From positions 1,364,001 to 1,428,000 of the forward strand of contig NZ_CP082164.1 in the NCBI RefSeq assembly GCF_023101685.1: DNA of 64,000 nucleotides, in the 5' to 3' direction. The notes beneath the pieces are model-generated. The model did no database searches. It saw nothing but the letters and a program-made list of their open reading frames with translations, and was not told the origin of the DNA. Position numbers and translations under genes: made by a program. The DNA is from Bradyrhizobium sp. 186 (lineage in GTDB: Bacteria; Pseudomonadota; Alphaproteobacteria; Rhizobiales; Xanthobacteraceae). Shown here in pieces: positions 53,443 to 62,926 of this stretch (its first letter is position 1; each line of letters opens with the position of its first letter).

Positions 53443-54483
53443 ATGGCCTATCTCGAGCTCGATCGGGTCGGCAAGCAGTTCGGGGTGCAGACCGTCGTCG
53501 ACGACTTCAGTCTCGCGGTGGGGAAGGGGGAATTCGTTTCCTTCCTCGGCCCCTCCGGCTGCGGCAAGACCACGACGTTGCAGATGATCGCGGGTTTCCT
53601 CGACCCTACGCGCGGCGCGATCCGCCTGGAGGGCAAGGACCTGACCGCGATCCATCCGGCCAAACGCGGGCTCGGCATCGTGTTCCAGAGCTACGCGCTG
53701 TTTCCGCACATGACCGCGGCGGAGAACGTCGCTTTCGGCCTGGAGATGCGCAAGGTGCCGCGCGCAGAGCGGACTGAGCGCGTTCGTGCCGCGCTCGCGA
53801 TGGTCGGGCTTGCCGGCTATGAGGATCGCCATCCGCGCCGCATGTCCGGCGGCCAGCAGCAGCGCGTCGCTTTGGCGCGTGCGCTGGTGATCAAGCCGAG
53901 CGTGCTGCTGCTCGACGAGCCGCTGTCGAACCTCGATGCCAAGCTGCGCGAGGAGATGCAGATCGAGCTGCGCCAGATCCAGCGCACCATCGGCACCACC
54001 ACGATCCTGGTCACCCACGACCAGAACGAGGCGATGTCGCTGTCCGACCGCATCGTGGTGATGAGCCAGGGCCGCATCGAGCAGATCGGCACGCCGCAGG
54101 ACACCTACGAGCGGCCGGCCTCGGCCTTCGTCTCGCAGTTCCTCGGCAAGACCAACGACTTTGCCGCGACGATCGACCGGACCAGTGCGCCAGCGCGATT
54201 GATCGCCGGCTCCTGGAGCGCGCCGGCGCCGGCTGGCCTCGGCGGTCCCGTCACCGTCAGCATTCGCCCCGAGCGGATCGGGTTTGGCGATGCGGGCCTC
54301 AGTGCGAAAATCGTCACGCGCATCTTTCAGGGCAATCACTGGCTATTCCAGTGCGAGAGCGAATGCGGGCCGGCGATCGTGATCCGCCAGAACGACGGCG
54401 AGAGGCAGCCGGCCGAAGGCGAGGCGGTTCGCCTCACCTGGCGACCGGAGGACATGAGCGTGCGCGGCGGAGCTGCCGCATGA
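53443..54483 (+). CDS. Spermidine/putrescine-type ABC transporter ATPase
   Basis: 346 aa. Walker A GPSGCGKTT, Q-loop VFQSYALFPHM, signature MSGGQQQR, Walker B VLLLDEPLSNLDAK, and H-loop LVTHDQNEAM. A C-terminal TOBE-type regulatory domain spans about 250-340. PotA/FbpC class. 24 bp after the binding protein; overlaps the permease ATG by ATGA. Confidence 0.95.
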   Translation: MAYLELDRVGKQFGVQTVVDDFSLAVGKGEFVSFLGPSGCGKTTTLQMIAGFLDPTRGAIRLEGKDLTAIHPAKRGLGIVFQSYALFPHMTAAENVAFGLEMRKVPRAERTERVRAALAMVGLAGYEDRHPRRMSGGQQQRVALARALVIKPSVLLLDEPLSNLDAKLREEMQIELRQIQRTIGTTTILVTHDQNEAMSLSDRIVVMSQGRIEQIGTPQDTYERPASAFVSQFLGKTNDFAATIDRTSAPARLIAGSWSAPAPAGLGGPVTVSIRPERIGFGDAGLSAKIVTRIFQGNHWLFQCESECGPAIVIRQNDGERQPAEGEAVRLTWRPEDMSVRGGAAA

Positions 54484-55355
54484 GCGCGGTCGCGGAGGAG
54501 CGAAACGCGCGCGCTCCGTGGGCGCTGACCGCGCCCGCTTTGATGCTGTTCGTCGGCGTGCTGCTGATCCCGCTCGCGATGACCGTGATGCTGTCGTTCC
54601 ACGATTGGGGCCAATACAAGGGCATCGAGCCGGTCTTTATCCTCAAGAACTGGCACGAGATCGCGACCGATCCCTATTTCGCCGAGATGTTCTGGCGGAC
54701 GTTTCGCATCGCGATTCTGACGACGCTGCTCACCGCCGTGCTCGGCGCGCCGGAAGCCTACATCCTCAACCGCATGAGCGGCCGCTGGAAGAGTCTTTTT
54801 CTGCTGGTCATTCTTGGACCGCTGCTGATCTCCGTGGTGGCACGCACGCTGGGCTGGGCGCTGCTGTTCGGCGGCAATAACGGGCTGGTCAACAAGCTGC
54901 TGATGTCGCTCGGGGTGATCCGCTCGCCCATTCCCTTCATGTTCACCGAGACCGGCATGGTGGTCGCGCTCGCGCATGTGATGATGCCATTCATGGTGCT
55001 GTCGGTGTGGGCGGCGCTGCAGCGGCTCGATCCGCAGATCGAGAATGCGGCAATGTCGCTCGGCGCGGGTCCGATCACCACTATCCGCCGCATCATCTTG
55101 CCGCAGATCATGCCGGGCGTGCTGTCGGGCGCGATCATCGTTTTCTCGCTCTCGGCCAGCGCGTTTGCGACACCCGCGATTATCGGGGGCCGCCGGCTCA
55201 AGGTCGCGGCAACGCTTGCCTATGACGAATTCCTCAACACGCTGAACTGGCCGCTGGGCGCCGCGGTCGCAACGCTCTTGCTGGTGGCTCTGGTGCTGAT
55301 CGTGGTCGGTAGCAACGCGCTGATCGAACGGCGCTATGCGGAGGTGTTCCGATGA
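54480..55355 (+). CDS. Spermidine/putrescine-type ABC permease 1
   Basis: 291 aa, six TM helices. Coupling (EAA) loop ENAAMSLGAGPITTIRRIILPQI at about 200-222. PotB-like. Starts at ATG 54480 over the ATPase stop and ends over the ATG of permease 2. An upstream frame extension is only read-through within the ATPase gene. Confidence 0.9.
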   Translation: MSAVAEERNARAPWALTAPALMLFVGVLLIPLAMTVMLSFHDWGQYKGIEPVFILKNWHEIATDPYFAEMFWRTFRIAILTTLLTAVLGAPEAYILNRMSGRWKSLFLLVILGPLLISVVARTLGWALLFGGNNGLVNKLLMSLGVIRSPIPFMFTETGMVVALAHVMMPFMVLSVWAALQRLDPQIENAAMSLGAGPITTIRRIILPQIMPGVLSGAIIVFSLSASAFATPAIIGGRRLKVAATLAYDEFLNTLNWPLGAAVATLLLVALVLIVVGSNALIERRYAEVFR

Positions 55356-56158
55356 GACGGAACGGCCCGCTCGCGCTGATCTTCCACACCATCTTCGTCA
55401 TCGTCATGGTGGCACCGATCCTGGTGGTCTGCCTCGTCGCCTTCACGCCCGAGGGCTTTCTGTCGCTGCCGACCAATGGCTTCTCGCTGCGCTGGTTCAG
55501 GGCCATCGCCAACTATCCCGAATTCATCCACGCCTTCTGGGTCAGCCTTGGGCTCGGCGCGCTGTCGTCCTTCGTGGCGCTGTTGTTCGCAGTGCCGGCG
55601 GCGCTGGCGATCGCGCGCTATCGTTTCCGCGGTCGAGACGCGCTGGCGGCGCTGTTCCTGTCACCGCTGATGATCCCGCATGTCGTGCTCGGCATTGCCT
55701 TCCTGCGCTTCTTCACCTCGGCCGGACTGGGCGGAAGCTTTGCGGCGCTGATCATCGCGCATGTCATCATCGTGTTTCCGTTCGCGCTGCGGCTGACGCT
55801 GGCGGCCGCGACCGGCATGGACCTCTCGGTCGAGATGGCAGCGGTCTCGCTCGGCGCCGGCGGCTGGACGCTGTTCCGCCGCGTCACGCTCCCCCTGATT
55901 CTGCCCGGCGTCATCAGCGGCTGGGCGCTGGCCTTCATCCAGTCCTTTGACGATCTGACCATGACCGTCTTCCTCGCAGCACCCGGCACCGAAACGCTAC
56001 CGGTGCGCATGTTCCTCTACATCCAGGACAACATCGATCCGCTGGTGACGTCGGTCTCGGCCTGCGTGATCGCGATCACCATGACCGCCCTCATTCTGCT
56101 CGACCGCTTCTACGGGCTCGACCGCGTGCTCGCCGGCAAGGGCGATACGGGACGATAG
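55352..56158 (+). CDS. Spermidine/putrescine-type ABC permease 2
   Basis: 268 aa, six TM helices, PotC-like. EAA loop EMAAVSLGAGGWTLFRRVTLPLI. Ends eight bases before the DAO gene, so the importer and the dehydrogenase genes are one transcript: the transporter supplies the enzyme set that follows. Confidence 0.9.
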   Translation: MRRNGPLALIFHTIFVIVMVAPILVVCLVAFTPEGFLSLPTNGFSLRWFRAIANYPEFIHAFWVSLGLGALSSFVALLFAVPAALAIARYRFRGRDALAALFLSPLMIPHVVLGIAFLRFFTSAGLGGSFAALIIAHVIIVFPFALRLTLAAATGMDLSVEMAAVSLGAGGWTLFRRVTLPLILPGVISGWALAFIQSFDDLTMTVFLAAPGTETLPVRMFLYIQDNIDPLVTSVSACVIAITMTALILLDRFYGLDRVLAGKGDTGR

Positions 56159-56166
56159 GAGAACTC

Positions 56167-57303
56167 ATGTCAGGGGATTACGACGTCGCCGTCGTCGGCG
56201 GCGGATTGCTCGGCTCCGCCATCGCCTGGGGCCTCGGCCGGCTCGGCAAGAAAGTCGCCGTGCTCGACGAGGGCGACATCGCCAAGCGCGCCTCGCGCGC
56301 CAATTTTGCGCTGGTCTGGGTTCAGAGCAAGGGCCTGGGCATGCCGGCCTATACGGTCTGGACCGTGCAGGCGTCACAAGCGTGGAGCAGGCTTGCCGCG
56401 GAGCTGAAGCAACAGACCGGCCTCGATGTCTCCCTTCAGCAAAACGGCGGCTTTCATCTGACGCTCGGCGAGGACGAATTCGGCCAGCGCGCCGAGTTGG
56501 TCAAGCGCATGCACAATCAGGCCGGCGCGGCCGACTACAAGATGGAGATGCTGCCGGCGTCCGAGGTGAAGAAGGCACTGCCGCTGATCGGGCCTGAAGT
56601 CTCGGGCGGCAGTTTTTGTCCGCTGGACGGTCACGTCAACTCGCTGCGCACGTTTCGCGCGTTCCACACCGGCTTCAAGGCGTTCGGCATCGACTATTTC
56701 CCGGAGCGTCCGGTCTCGGCGATCAGCAAGAGCGGCGGCGAATTCCGCCTGACGACGCCGCAGGGCGAGCTTCGTGCCGGCAAGGTGGTACTCGCAGCGG
56801 GCAATGCCAATCAGACGCTCGCGCCGATGGTCGGCCTTTACGCACCGATGGGCCCGACTCGCGGCCAGATCGTGGTGACCGAGCGCACCGTGCCGTTCCT
56901 GCCGCATCCGCTGACCACGATCCGCCAGACCGACGAGGGCACGGTGATGATCGGCGACAGCAAGGAGGACGAGCTCGACGATCGCGCGCTGAAGCACTCG
57001 GTCAGCGCGGTGATGGCGGACCGCGCGCAGCGCATGTTCCCGCATCTGGCGCGGCTCAACGTGGTCAGGAGCTGGGCCGGCATCCGTGTCATGCCGCAGG
57101 ACGGTTTTCCGATCTACGACCAGTCGCAGACGCATCCTGGCGCCTTCGTGGCCTGCTGCCACTCCGGCGTGACGCTCGCCTCCAACCACGCCTTCGAGGT
57201 CGCGCGCATGGTTGCGCAAGGTTCGCTCGAGCCGGAGCTGGTCGGCGCATTCTCGGCCAGCCGCTTCGGCGGCACGGGCGCGGCGAACAACAGCGGCTAC
57301 TAG
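56167..57303 (+). CDS. FAD-dependent oxidoreductase (DAO family), subunit 1
   Basis: 378 aa. Rossmann FAD motif VAVVGGGLLGSAIAWGLGRLG with the acidic residue after the second strand (VLDEGD). The DAO fold is followed to the end, with SWAGIRVMPQDGFPIYD (about 302-318) as typical C-terminal flavin-contact region. Order DAO, 2Fe-2S protein, HcnB/OoxA-like is the same as in the D-hydroxyproline dehydrogenase sets of pseudomonads (LhpB-LhpE-LhpF) and resembles opine oxidase and HCN synthase subunits. Catalytic beta-type subunit likely. Start ATG 56167 after GGAGAACTC. Confidence 0.85.
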   Translation: MSGDYDVAVVGGGLLGSAIAWGLGRLGKKVAVLDEGDIAKRASRANFALVWVQSKGLGMPAYTVWTVQASQAWSRLAAELKQQTGLDVSLQQNGGFHLTLGEDEFGQRAELVKRMHNQAGAADYKMEMLPASEVKKALPLIGPEVSGGSFCPLDGHVNSLRTFRAFHTGFKAFGIDYFPERPVSAISKSGGEFRLTTPQGELRAGKVVLAAGNANQTLAPMVGLYAPMGPTRGQIVVTERTVPFLPHPLTTIRQTDEGTVMIGDSKEDELDDRALKHSVSAVMADRAQRMFPHLARLNVVRSWAGIRVMPQDGFPIYDQSQTHPGAFVACCHSGVTLASNHAFEVARMVAQGSLEPELVGAFSASRFGGTGAANNSGY

Positions 57304-57334
57304 AGATTCTTGAGAAGGAGCCAAGAGGCATCCC

Positions 57335-57631
57335 ATGTTCAAACGATCCGAACAGGACAAGCGACCGCAGGTCGAGATCTTCGTGGATGGCACAGCCGTC
57401 ACGGCGCGCCAGGGCGACACCGTCTCCGCCGCGCTGCTGGCGTCACACCGCGACGTGCGGCGGTCGACCGCGGTGAGCGGCGCGCCGCGGCTGCCATATT
57501 GCATGATGGGCGTGTGCTTCGACTGCCTCGTCACCATCGACGGCGTCGGCAACCGCCAGGGCTGCCTCGTCCCGGTCGCTGAGGGCATGCAGATCGAGAT
57601 CCAGAAGGGCAAGCGGGAGATCGGAAAATGA
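57335..57631 (+). CDS. (2Fe-2S)-binding small subunit (HcnA/LhpE/OoxG-like)
   Basis: 98 aa. Ferredoxin-like Fer2_4 with Cys56, Cys61, Cys64 and Cys77 (YCMMGVCFDCLVTID, RQGCLVPV). In amine/opine dehydrogenases of this type the small Fe-S subunit links the two flavoprotein subunits. GAAGGAG lies about 16 nt before the ATG. The stop overlaps the ATG of the next subunit (ATGA). Confidence 0.9.
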   Translation: MFKRSEQDKRPQVEIFVDGTAVTARQGDTVSAALLASHRDVRRSTAVSGAPRLPYCMMGVCFDCLVTIDGVGNRQGCLVPVAEGMQIEIQKGKREIGK

Positions 57632-59046
57632 CCATGGCTCCCAAGCACGAAGCCTACGACGTCGTCGTGATCGGCGCGGGGCCCGCGGGCCTTGCCGCCG
57701 CTGCGACATCTGCCGAGGCCGGCCTGTCGACGCTGCTGCTCGACGAGAACATCGGCCCGGGCGGCCAGGTGTTCCGCGCCATCGCCTCGACGCCGGTGAC
57801 CGAGCGCAATCAGCTCGGCGCCGACTATTGGGTGGGCGCCGACCTCGTGCAGGCGCTGCGCGCGAGCGACGTCGAGATCATCCAGCGTGCCACGGTCTGG
57901 AGCCTCGATCGCAATCTCGAGATCGCCGTCTCCATTGGCGGCGCATCCGCCTTCGTCAAGGCGCGCCGCGTCATTCTCGCAACCGGCGCGCTGGAGCGGC
58001 CGTTTCCGATTCCCGGCTGGACATTGCCAGGGGTGATGACCGCGGGTGCGGCGCAGACCATGCTGAAGTCGTCGGCGCTGGTGCCCGATGGCCGCACGGT
58101 GATCGCAGGGCAGGGGCCGCTGCTCTGGCTGCTCGCGGCGCAGATCCTGCGCCTCGGCGGCCGGATCGATCGCATCCTCGACACCACCGAGCGCGGCAAT
58201 TATTTCGCGGCGCTGCCTCACGCCTTCGCCTTTCTGACCTCGCCCTATTTCGCCAAGGGCCTGTCGATGATGCGCGAGGTGCGCGCGAAGGTGCAGGTCG
58301 TATCCGGCGTCACCGAGCTTGCTGCGGCCGGCGACGGCCAGCTCGCGAGCGTGAGCTATGTCGCCGGTGGCAAGCGCGAGACCGTCCCGGCGGATCTCTT
58401 GCTGCTGCATCAGGGCGTGGTGCCCAACGTCAATCTGGCGATGGCGGCCGGCGTCGAGCATCGCTGGGACGAGCTGCAATTGTGTTGGTCGCCGGTGCTC
58501 GATCAAAACGGCCATTCATCGGTGGCGGGCATTGCGATCGCCGGCGACGGCGCTGGCATCGGCGGCGCGGCGGCGGCCGTGGTTCGCGGCCGCATCGCGG
58601 CGCGCGCGGCGGTGGAAGCATTGGCGCCTGCGGCTGCCGCGAAGCTGGCATCGATGGCAACGTTGCGCACCGATCTCGCCAAGGCGGAGCGTGGGCGGGT
58701 CTTCCTCGATACGCTGTTCCGCCCTGCGTCGCAGTTCCGCATTCCCACTGGCGACACCATCGTCTGCCGCTGCGAGGAGGTCACCGCCAAGGACGTCCTC
58801 GACGCGGTCGCGATCGGCGCGACCGGCCCCAATCAGCTCAAGGCCTATCGCCGCACCGGCATGGGACCGTGCCAGGGCCGGCTCTGCGGCCTCACCGTCA
58901 CCGAGCTGATGGCGCAGGCGCGCGGAAAGAGCCCGCAGGAGATCGGCTATTACCGGCTGCGCGCGCCGGTGAAGCCGATCACGCTCGCCGAGCTCGCCGC
59001 CGTTCCGAAGACGGAAGACGACGTCAAGGCAGTGGTGCGCGGATGA
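57628..59046 (+). CDS. FAD/NAD(P)-binding alpha subunit with BFD-like domain (HcnB/OoxA-like)
   Basis: 472 aa. N-terminal FAD motif VVVIGAGPAGLAAAATSAEAG, a second dinucleotide site around TVIAGQGPLLWLLAAQIL, and a C-terminal BFD-like [2Fe-2S] domain with Cys380, Cys382, Cys415 and Cys420 (CRCEEVT, GPCQGRLCG). Matches OoxA/NoxA/HcnB/LhpF subunits of heteromeric amine or opine dehydrogenases, which pass electrons to the quinone pool. Coupled to both neighbours by ATGA overlaps. Confidence 0.9.
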   Translation: MTMAPKHEAYDVVVIGAGPAGLAAAATSAEAGLSTLLLDENIGPGGQVFRAIASTPVTERNQLGADYWVGADLVQALRASDVEIIQRATVWSLDRNLEIAVSIGGASAFVKARRVILATGALERPFPIPGWTLPGVMTAGAAQTMLKSSALVPDGRTVIAGQGPLLWLLAAQILRLGGRIDRILDTTERGNYFAALPHAFAFLTSPYFAKGLSMMREVRAKVQVVSGVTELAAAGDGQLASVSYVAGGKRETVPADLLLLHQGVVPNVNLAMAAGVEHRWDELQLCWSPVLDQNGHSSVAGIAIAGDGAGIGGAAAAVVRGRIAARAAVEALAPAAAAKLASMATLRTDLAKAERGRVFLDTLFRPASQFRIPTGDTIVCRCEEVTAKDVLDAVAIGATGPNQLKAYRRTGMGPCQGRLCGLTVTELMAQARGKSPQEIGYYRLRAPVKPITLAELAAVPKTEDDVKAVVRG

Positions 59047-60164
59047 CAAAAAACGTGGATGCGATCGTCGTCGGCGGCGGCATCCACGGATGCTCCACCG
59101 CGCTGCATCTGTGCCTCGCCGGCCTGAAGCCGGTGTTGATCGAGAAGGATTATGCCGGCCGGCACGCCTCCGGCGTCAATGCCGGCGGCGTCCGCCAGCT
59201 CGCGCGGCACATCCCGGAAATCCCGCTCTCGATCCGTTCGATGGGAATCTGGGAGAAGATTTCAGAGCTCGTCGATGACGATTGCAGTTTTGAGAACTAC
59301 GGCCAGGTTCTGGTCGCGGAGAACGAGGACGAGCTCGCGATCTGCCGCGCCCGTGTCGCCGAGCTGAACGCGCTCGGATTCACGCATGAAGAGCTGATCG
59401 ACGCGGCCGAGCTGCGGCGGCTGGTGCCGGCCGTGGCCGAGACCTGTCCCGGCGGCGTGGTCTCGCGCCGCGACGGGGCGGCCAATCCAGCGCAGGCGAC
59501 GACGGCGTTCCGGCGCAAGGCCGAGCAGCTCGGCGCCACCGTGCACGAGGGCGTGGCCGCCGCCAACATCCGGTACAGCGACGGCCTCTGGCACGTCGAT
59601 GCCGGCAGCGATAGCTACGCCGCGCCGGTGCTGGTCAACGCCGCCGGCGCCTGGGCAGGGGCAATCGCGGCTGCGCTCGGCGAGCCGGCGCCGGTCGAAA
59701 CCGTCGCGCCGATGCTGATGATCACCTCGCGCGTGCCGCACTTCATCGATCCCGTCGTGATCCTGCGCGGCCGAAAGCTCTCCTTCAAGCAGTTCAAGAA
59801 CGGCACCGTGCTAATCGGCGGCGGCCATCTGGCGACGCCCTATCAGGATCGCAACGAGACGGTGCTGGACTGGAAAAGCCTCGCGACCAGCGCGCGCACC
59901 GTGTTCGAGCTGTTTCCGGTGATGCGCGACGCGACGATCATGCGGGCCTGGGCCGGCATCGAGGCGAAGATGAAGGACGATCTGCCCGTGTTCGGGCCGA
60001 GTGCCCGCCACAAGGGCCTCTATCACCAGTTCGGCTTCTCGCTGCACGGCTTCCAGCTCGGCCCCGGCGCCGGTGCCGTGATGGCGGAGCTGATCGTCAA
60101 TGGCGGCACCCAGACCCGAATTAGCGATCTCGGCATCGACCGCTTCCATCCTTCCACGCTCTAG
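59043..60164 (+). CDS. FAD-dependent oxidoreductase (DAO family), subunit 2
   Basis: 373 aa. FAD motif AIVVGGGIHGCSTALHLCLAG, then GVNAGGVRQLARH and, near the end, RAWAGIEAKMKDDLPVFGPS. A second DAO protein in the same operon, clearly different from the first (56167). One pairs with the alpha and Fe-S subunits as the beta subunit; the other may be a separate oxidase. Which is which cannot be told from sequence alone. ATG 59043 overlaps the previous stop. Confidence 0.85.
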   Translation: MTKNVDAIVVGGGIHGCSTALHLCLAGLKPVLIEKDYAGRHASGVNAGGVRQLARHIPEIPLSIRSMGIWEKISELVDDDCSFENYGQVLVAENEDELAICRARVAELNALGFTHEELIDAAELRRLVPAVAETCPGGVVSRRDGAANPAQATTAFRRKAEQLGATVHEGVAAANIRYSDGLWHVDAGSDSYAAPVLVNAAGAWAGAIAAALGEPAPVETVAPMLMITSRVPHFIDPVVILRGRKLSFKQFKNGTVLIGGGHLATPYQDRNETVLDWKSLATSARTVFELFPVMRDATIMRAWAGIEAKMKDDLPVFGPSARHKGLYHQFGFSLHGFQLGPGAGAVMAELIVNGGTQTRISDLGIDRFHPSTL

Positions 60165-60179
60165 CAACAAGAGGACATC

Positions 60180-60527
60180 ATGAGCATCACCCGCAGCATC
60201 CGCACGCCCATCATGCACCGCGCCGTCGAAGCCAATGGCTTCGTCTTCGTCGGCGGCACTATCGCCGACGACACTTCGGTCTCGATGGGCGAGCAGACCC
60301 GCAACATCCTCGGCAAGATCGCCGGCTATCTGAAGGAAGCGGGAACCGACAAGACCCGCATCGTCAGCACGTCGATCTTCGTTACCGATCTCTCCAAGAA
60401 GAAGGAGATGGACGCGGCCTGGACCGAATTCTTCGGCGACAACCTGCCGACCCGCGCCACCGTCGGCGTCGCCGATCTCGGCGGCGGCGCGCTGATCGAG
60501 GTGGTGGTCACCGCGCTCAAGGGCTAA
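60180..60527 (+). CDS. ridA: RidA-family enamine/imine deaminase
   Basis: 115 aa. RidA (YjgF/YER057c/UK114) fold: GFVFVGGTIADDTS, TRNILGKIAGYLKEAGTDKT, and ATVGVADLGGGALIEVVVTA, including the conserved Arg before ATVGV and the terminal Glu. It removes reactive imines, which are exactly what DAO-type amine oxidation produces, so it fits as last gene of the dehydrogenase operon. 15 bp after the second DAO. Confidence 0.9.
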   Translation: MSITRSIRTPIMHRAVEANGFVFVGGTIADDTSVSMGEQTRNILGKIAGYLKEAGTDKTRIVSTSIFVTDLSKKKEMDAAWTEFFGDNLPTRATVGVADLGGGALIEVVVTALKG

Positions 60528-60532
60528 CCTGG

Positions 60533-61459
60533 TCAGTCCGATCTGGTGAACATCCCGACCAGTGTCTCGCGCAGCCAGCGCTGCGCGGGCACTGTGTCGT
60601 TGCGCTGGTGCCAGAACAGGCTGACGATGCGCGGCGGGGCCTGAAGCGGAAGCGGCATTGCGTGCAGGAACGGCGCGTGGCGGGACTGCGAGCGCAGATC
60701 GCGCGGCAGCACGGCGATGAGATCGGACTGCCGCACGATCTCGTAGGCGGCGCTGTAATGATTGACGGTTGCGACCAGATTGCGTGACAGCCCGCGCGAG
60801 GCGAGGAAGAGGTCGTAGGACGGCAGTGTTTTTCCGGCGAGGCTCACATCGACATGCCGGGCGTTGAGGAAGGCGCGCGTGCTCAGCCGCTTCCTGACGG
60901 CGAACGGATGGTCGCGTCGCATGAAGCAGGCATAGTCGACGGTCCAGAGCGAGCGTGAGCGAATGGCGGCCGGCTGCTGCGCCTCGTTGACATAGACGCT
61001 CAACACGCAGTCGACCCGGTTGTCCTCGAGCTGGTCGGCGATCTCGAGGACGGTGTTGGGGATGGTATGGACGCGCGCCTTCGGCGCGATCTCGCCAAGG
61101 TGGTTCACGAGCTTCGGCATGACTAGCGAAGCGACATAGTCCGACATCGACAGGCTGAACTCCCTCTGCGCGCGGCCGGGATCGAAGACCTGTTCGTCGA
61201 GCGCGCCGCGCACGCTTTCGAGCGCCTCGCCGATCGGCTCCCACAGCACCACGGCGCGCTGGGTGGGTCGGATCCCGGTGCCTGATCTGACGAACAGGGG
61301 ATCCCCGAGCGCGTCCCTTAGCCGCGCGAGCGCGTTGCTGACGGCGGGCTGCGTCATCGTCAGCGCGTTGGCGGCGCGGGTGACGCTGCCCTCGGTCATC
61401 AGCGCCTCGAAGACTTTCAGGAGGTTGAGGTCGAGCGCGCGGAACGACACGGCGGACAT
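60533..61459 (-). CDS. LysR-family transcriptional regulator
   Basis: 308 aa. FRALDLNLLKVFEALMTEGSVTRAANALTMTQPAVSNALARLR is the helix-turn-helix region; a PBP-like domain follows (FSLSMSDYVASLVM onward). NodD/SyrM-like in form. It converges on ridA with a 5-bp gap and diverges from the MFS gene, so its likely target is the MFS-GAF-amidohydrolase operon. Confidence 0.9.
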   Translation of the reverse strand: MSAVSFRALDLNLLKVFEALMTEGSVTRAANALTMTQPAVSNALARLRDALGDPLFVRSGTGIRPTQRAVVLWEPIGEALESVRGALDEQVFDPGRAQREFSLSMSDYVASLVMPKLVNHLGEIAPKARVHTIPNTVLEIADQLEDNRVDCVLSVYVNEAQQPAAIRSRSLWTVDYACFMRRDHPFAVRKRLSTRAFLNARHVDVSLAGKTLPSYDLFLASRGLSRNLVATVNHYSAAYEIVRQSDLIAVLPRDLRSQSRHAPFLHAMPLPLQAPPRIVSLFWHQRNDTVPAQRWLRETLVGMFTRSD

Positions 61460-61567
61460 TCACCATAGTGATATATTAGATCATGATTATAAATTATGAC
61501 GATAATGTCACTTTGTCTATGGTTCCTCACGCGGCGTGCCGGGCCGTCAGATCGAGGGGGACTTTTC
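61460..61567. promoter_or_regulatory. AT-rich divergent control region of LysR and MFS genes
   Basis: Much richer in A+T than its surroundings, with AGTGATATATTAGATCATGA followed by TTATAAATTATGACG. An outer AGTGA...TCACT pair (61468-61513) and an inner imperfect dyad around ATGATTATAAATTAT (61483-61497) look like LysR binding sites. GAGGGGGAC at 61553-61561 is the ribosome-binding site for the MFS start. Confidence 0.5.
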
Positions 61568-62926
61568 ATGTCGATGATATCGGCGCGCATCGAGCGCCTT
61601 CCGTTTGCACGCTTCCACACGCATCTGCTGCTGATGGGTGGGCTCGGCTACACGTTCGACGCGATGGACGCGGCGGTGCTGGCCTTCATCCTGCCGGTGC
61701 TGCGCACGGCCTGGAATTTGTCGAGCGTTCAGATCGGCGTGCTCGGCAGCAGCACCTATATCGGCTTCCTGTTCGGCGCCTTGCTTGCCGGCACCCTGGG
61801 CGACCTGATTGGCCGCCGCGCGGTGATGATGTCGGCACTGGCGCTCTATTGCGCCGCATCCATCGTCAGCGCGGCGGTTGATACATGGCCGTCCTTCTTC
61901 GCCGCGCGTGTTGTTGCCGGCATGGGGACCGGCGCGGAGAGCGCGATCATCGCGCCCTATCTGGCGGAATTCGTTGCACGGCGTTACCGCGGCAGCTTTA
62001 CCGGCGCGCTGGCCGGCTTCTTCTCCTTCGGCTTCGTCGCCGCCGCCTTGCTCGGCTACTTCATCGTTCCCGCCTATGAGAACGGCTGGCGCATCGTGCT
62101 GGTCATCACGGCCATGCCGGTCGTCATGCTCCTGTGGTGGCGCAGGGCCTTGCCGGAATCGCCGCGTTGGCTCGAGAGCCGGGGACGCGGGAAGGAAGCC
62201 GAAGCCACCCTGGACGGCATCGAGGCGGGCTTTGCGCGCGAGGGCCATGTCCTGCCGCAGCCGGTCGTCGAAGCCACAGCACCCGCCGGGACTGCCGGAA
62301 CGCTGCTCGCCAATTTCGCAGCTCTCTTGGCAGGCCGGCAGGCGCGCATCACCATCATGACCTGGATCATGTGGCTTGCGATCACCTTCAGCTATTATTC
62401 GTTCTTCGTCTGGATCCCCGGCCTTCTGGTCCAGAACGGCATGAGCATCACCAAGAGCTTCGCCTACTCGATCGCGATCTACTGCGCGCAGATCCCCGGC
62501 TATTTCAGCGCCGCCTGGTTCAACGAGCGCATCGGCCGGCAGGCGACGATCGCGACCTACATGGTGCTCGGCGGCGTCAGTGCGCTCGGGCTCGCCTTCG
62601 CGCAGGGCGACCAGCAGATCATGCTAGCGGGAATCTTGCTGTCCTTCTTCATGAACGGCACCTATGCGGGCGTCTATGCCTACACGGCCGAGGTGTTTCC
62701 GACGGCGGTGAGAACCACCGGCGCCGGGCTTGCCTCCGCGATCGGCCGCATCGGTGCGATCGTGTCGCCGATCCTGGTCGGCTACCTCTATCCCAATTTC
62801 GGCTTCGCCGGCGTGTTCGGCCTTACCACCAGCGTGTTGCTGTTAGGCGCGCTCACCGTGGTGCTGATGGGGGTGCCGACGCGCGGCCGTTCGCTGGAAG
62901 AGATTGCGGCCGGTGAAGTCGCATGA
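61568..62926 (+). CDS. MFS transporter, metabolite:H+ symporter type
   Basis: 452 aa, 12 TM helices. Loop motifs GTLGDLIGRRAVMM (first half) and NERIGRQATIATY (second half), and AEFVARRYRGSFTGALAGF plus YTAEVFPTAVRTTGAG, characteristic of the NiaP/AAHS-like aromatic acid or niacin symporters. ATG 61568 has GAGGGGGAC 6-7 nt upstream; a longer frame from 61496 adds residues without similarity. Likely imports the compound handled by the amidohydrolase that follows. Confidence 0.9.
   Translation: MSMISARIERLPFARFHTHLLLMGGLGYTFDAMDAAVLAFILPVLRTAWNLSSVQIGVLGSSTYIGFLFGALLAGTLGDLIGRRAVMMSALALYCAASIVSAAVDTWPSFFAARVVAGMGTGAESAIIAPYLAEFVARRYRGSFTGALAGFFSFGFVAAALLGYFIVPAYENGWRIVLVITAMPVVMLLWWRRALPESPRWLESRGRGKEAEATLDGIEAGFAREGHVLPQPVVEATAPAGTAGTLLANFAALLAGRQARITIMTWIMWLAITFSYYSFFVWIPGLLVQNGMSITKSFAYSIAIYCAQIPGYFSAAWFNERIGRQATIATYMVLGGVSALGLAFAQGDQQIMLAGILLSFFMNGTYAGVYAYTAEVFPTAVRTTGAGLASAIGRIGAIVSPILVGYLYPNFGFAGVFGLTTSVLLLGALTVVLMGVPTRGRSLEEIAAGEVA

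Noticed and set aside
56374..58515. 713-aa minus-strand frame opposite the DAO, Fe-S and HcnB-like genes
   Set aside because: Shadow frame; it spans three real plus-strand genes with clear motifs.
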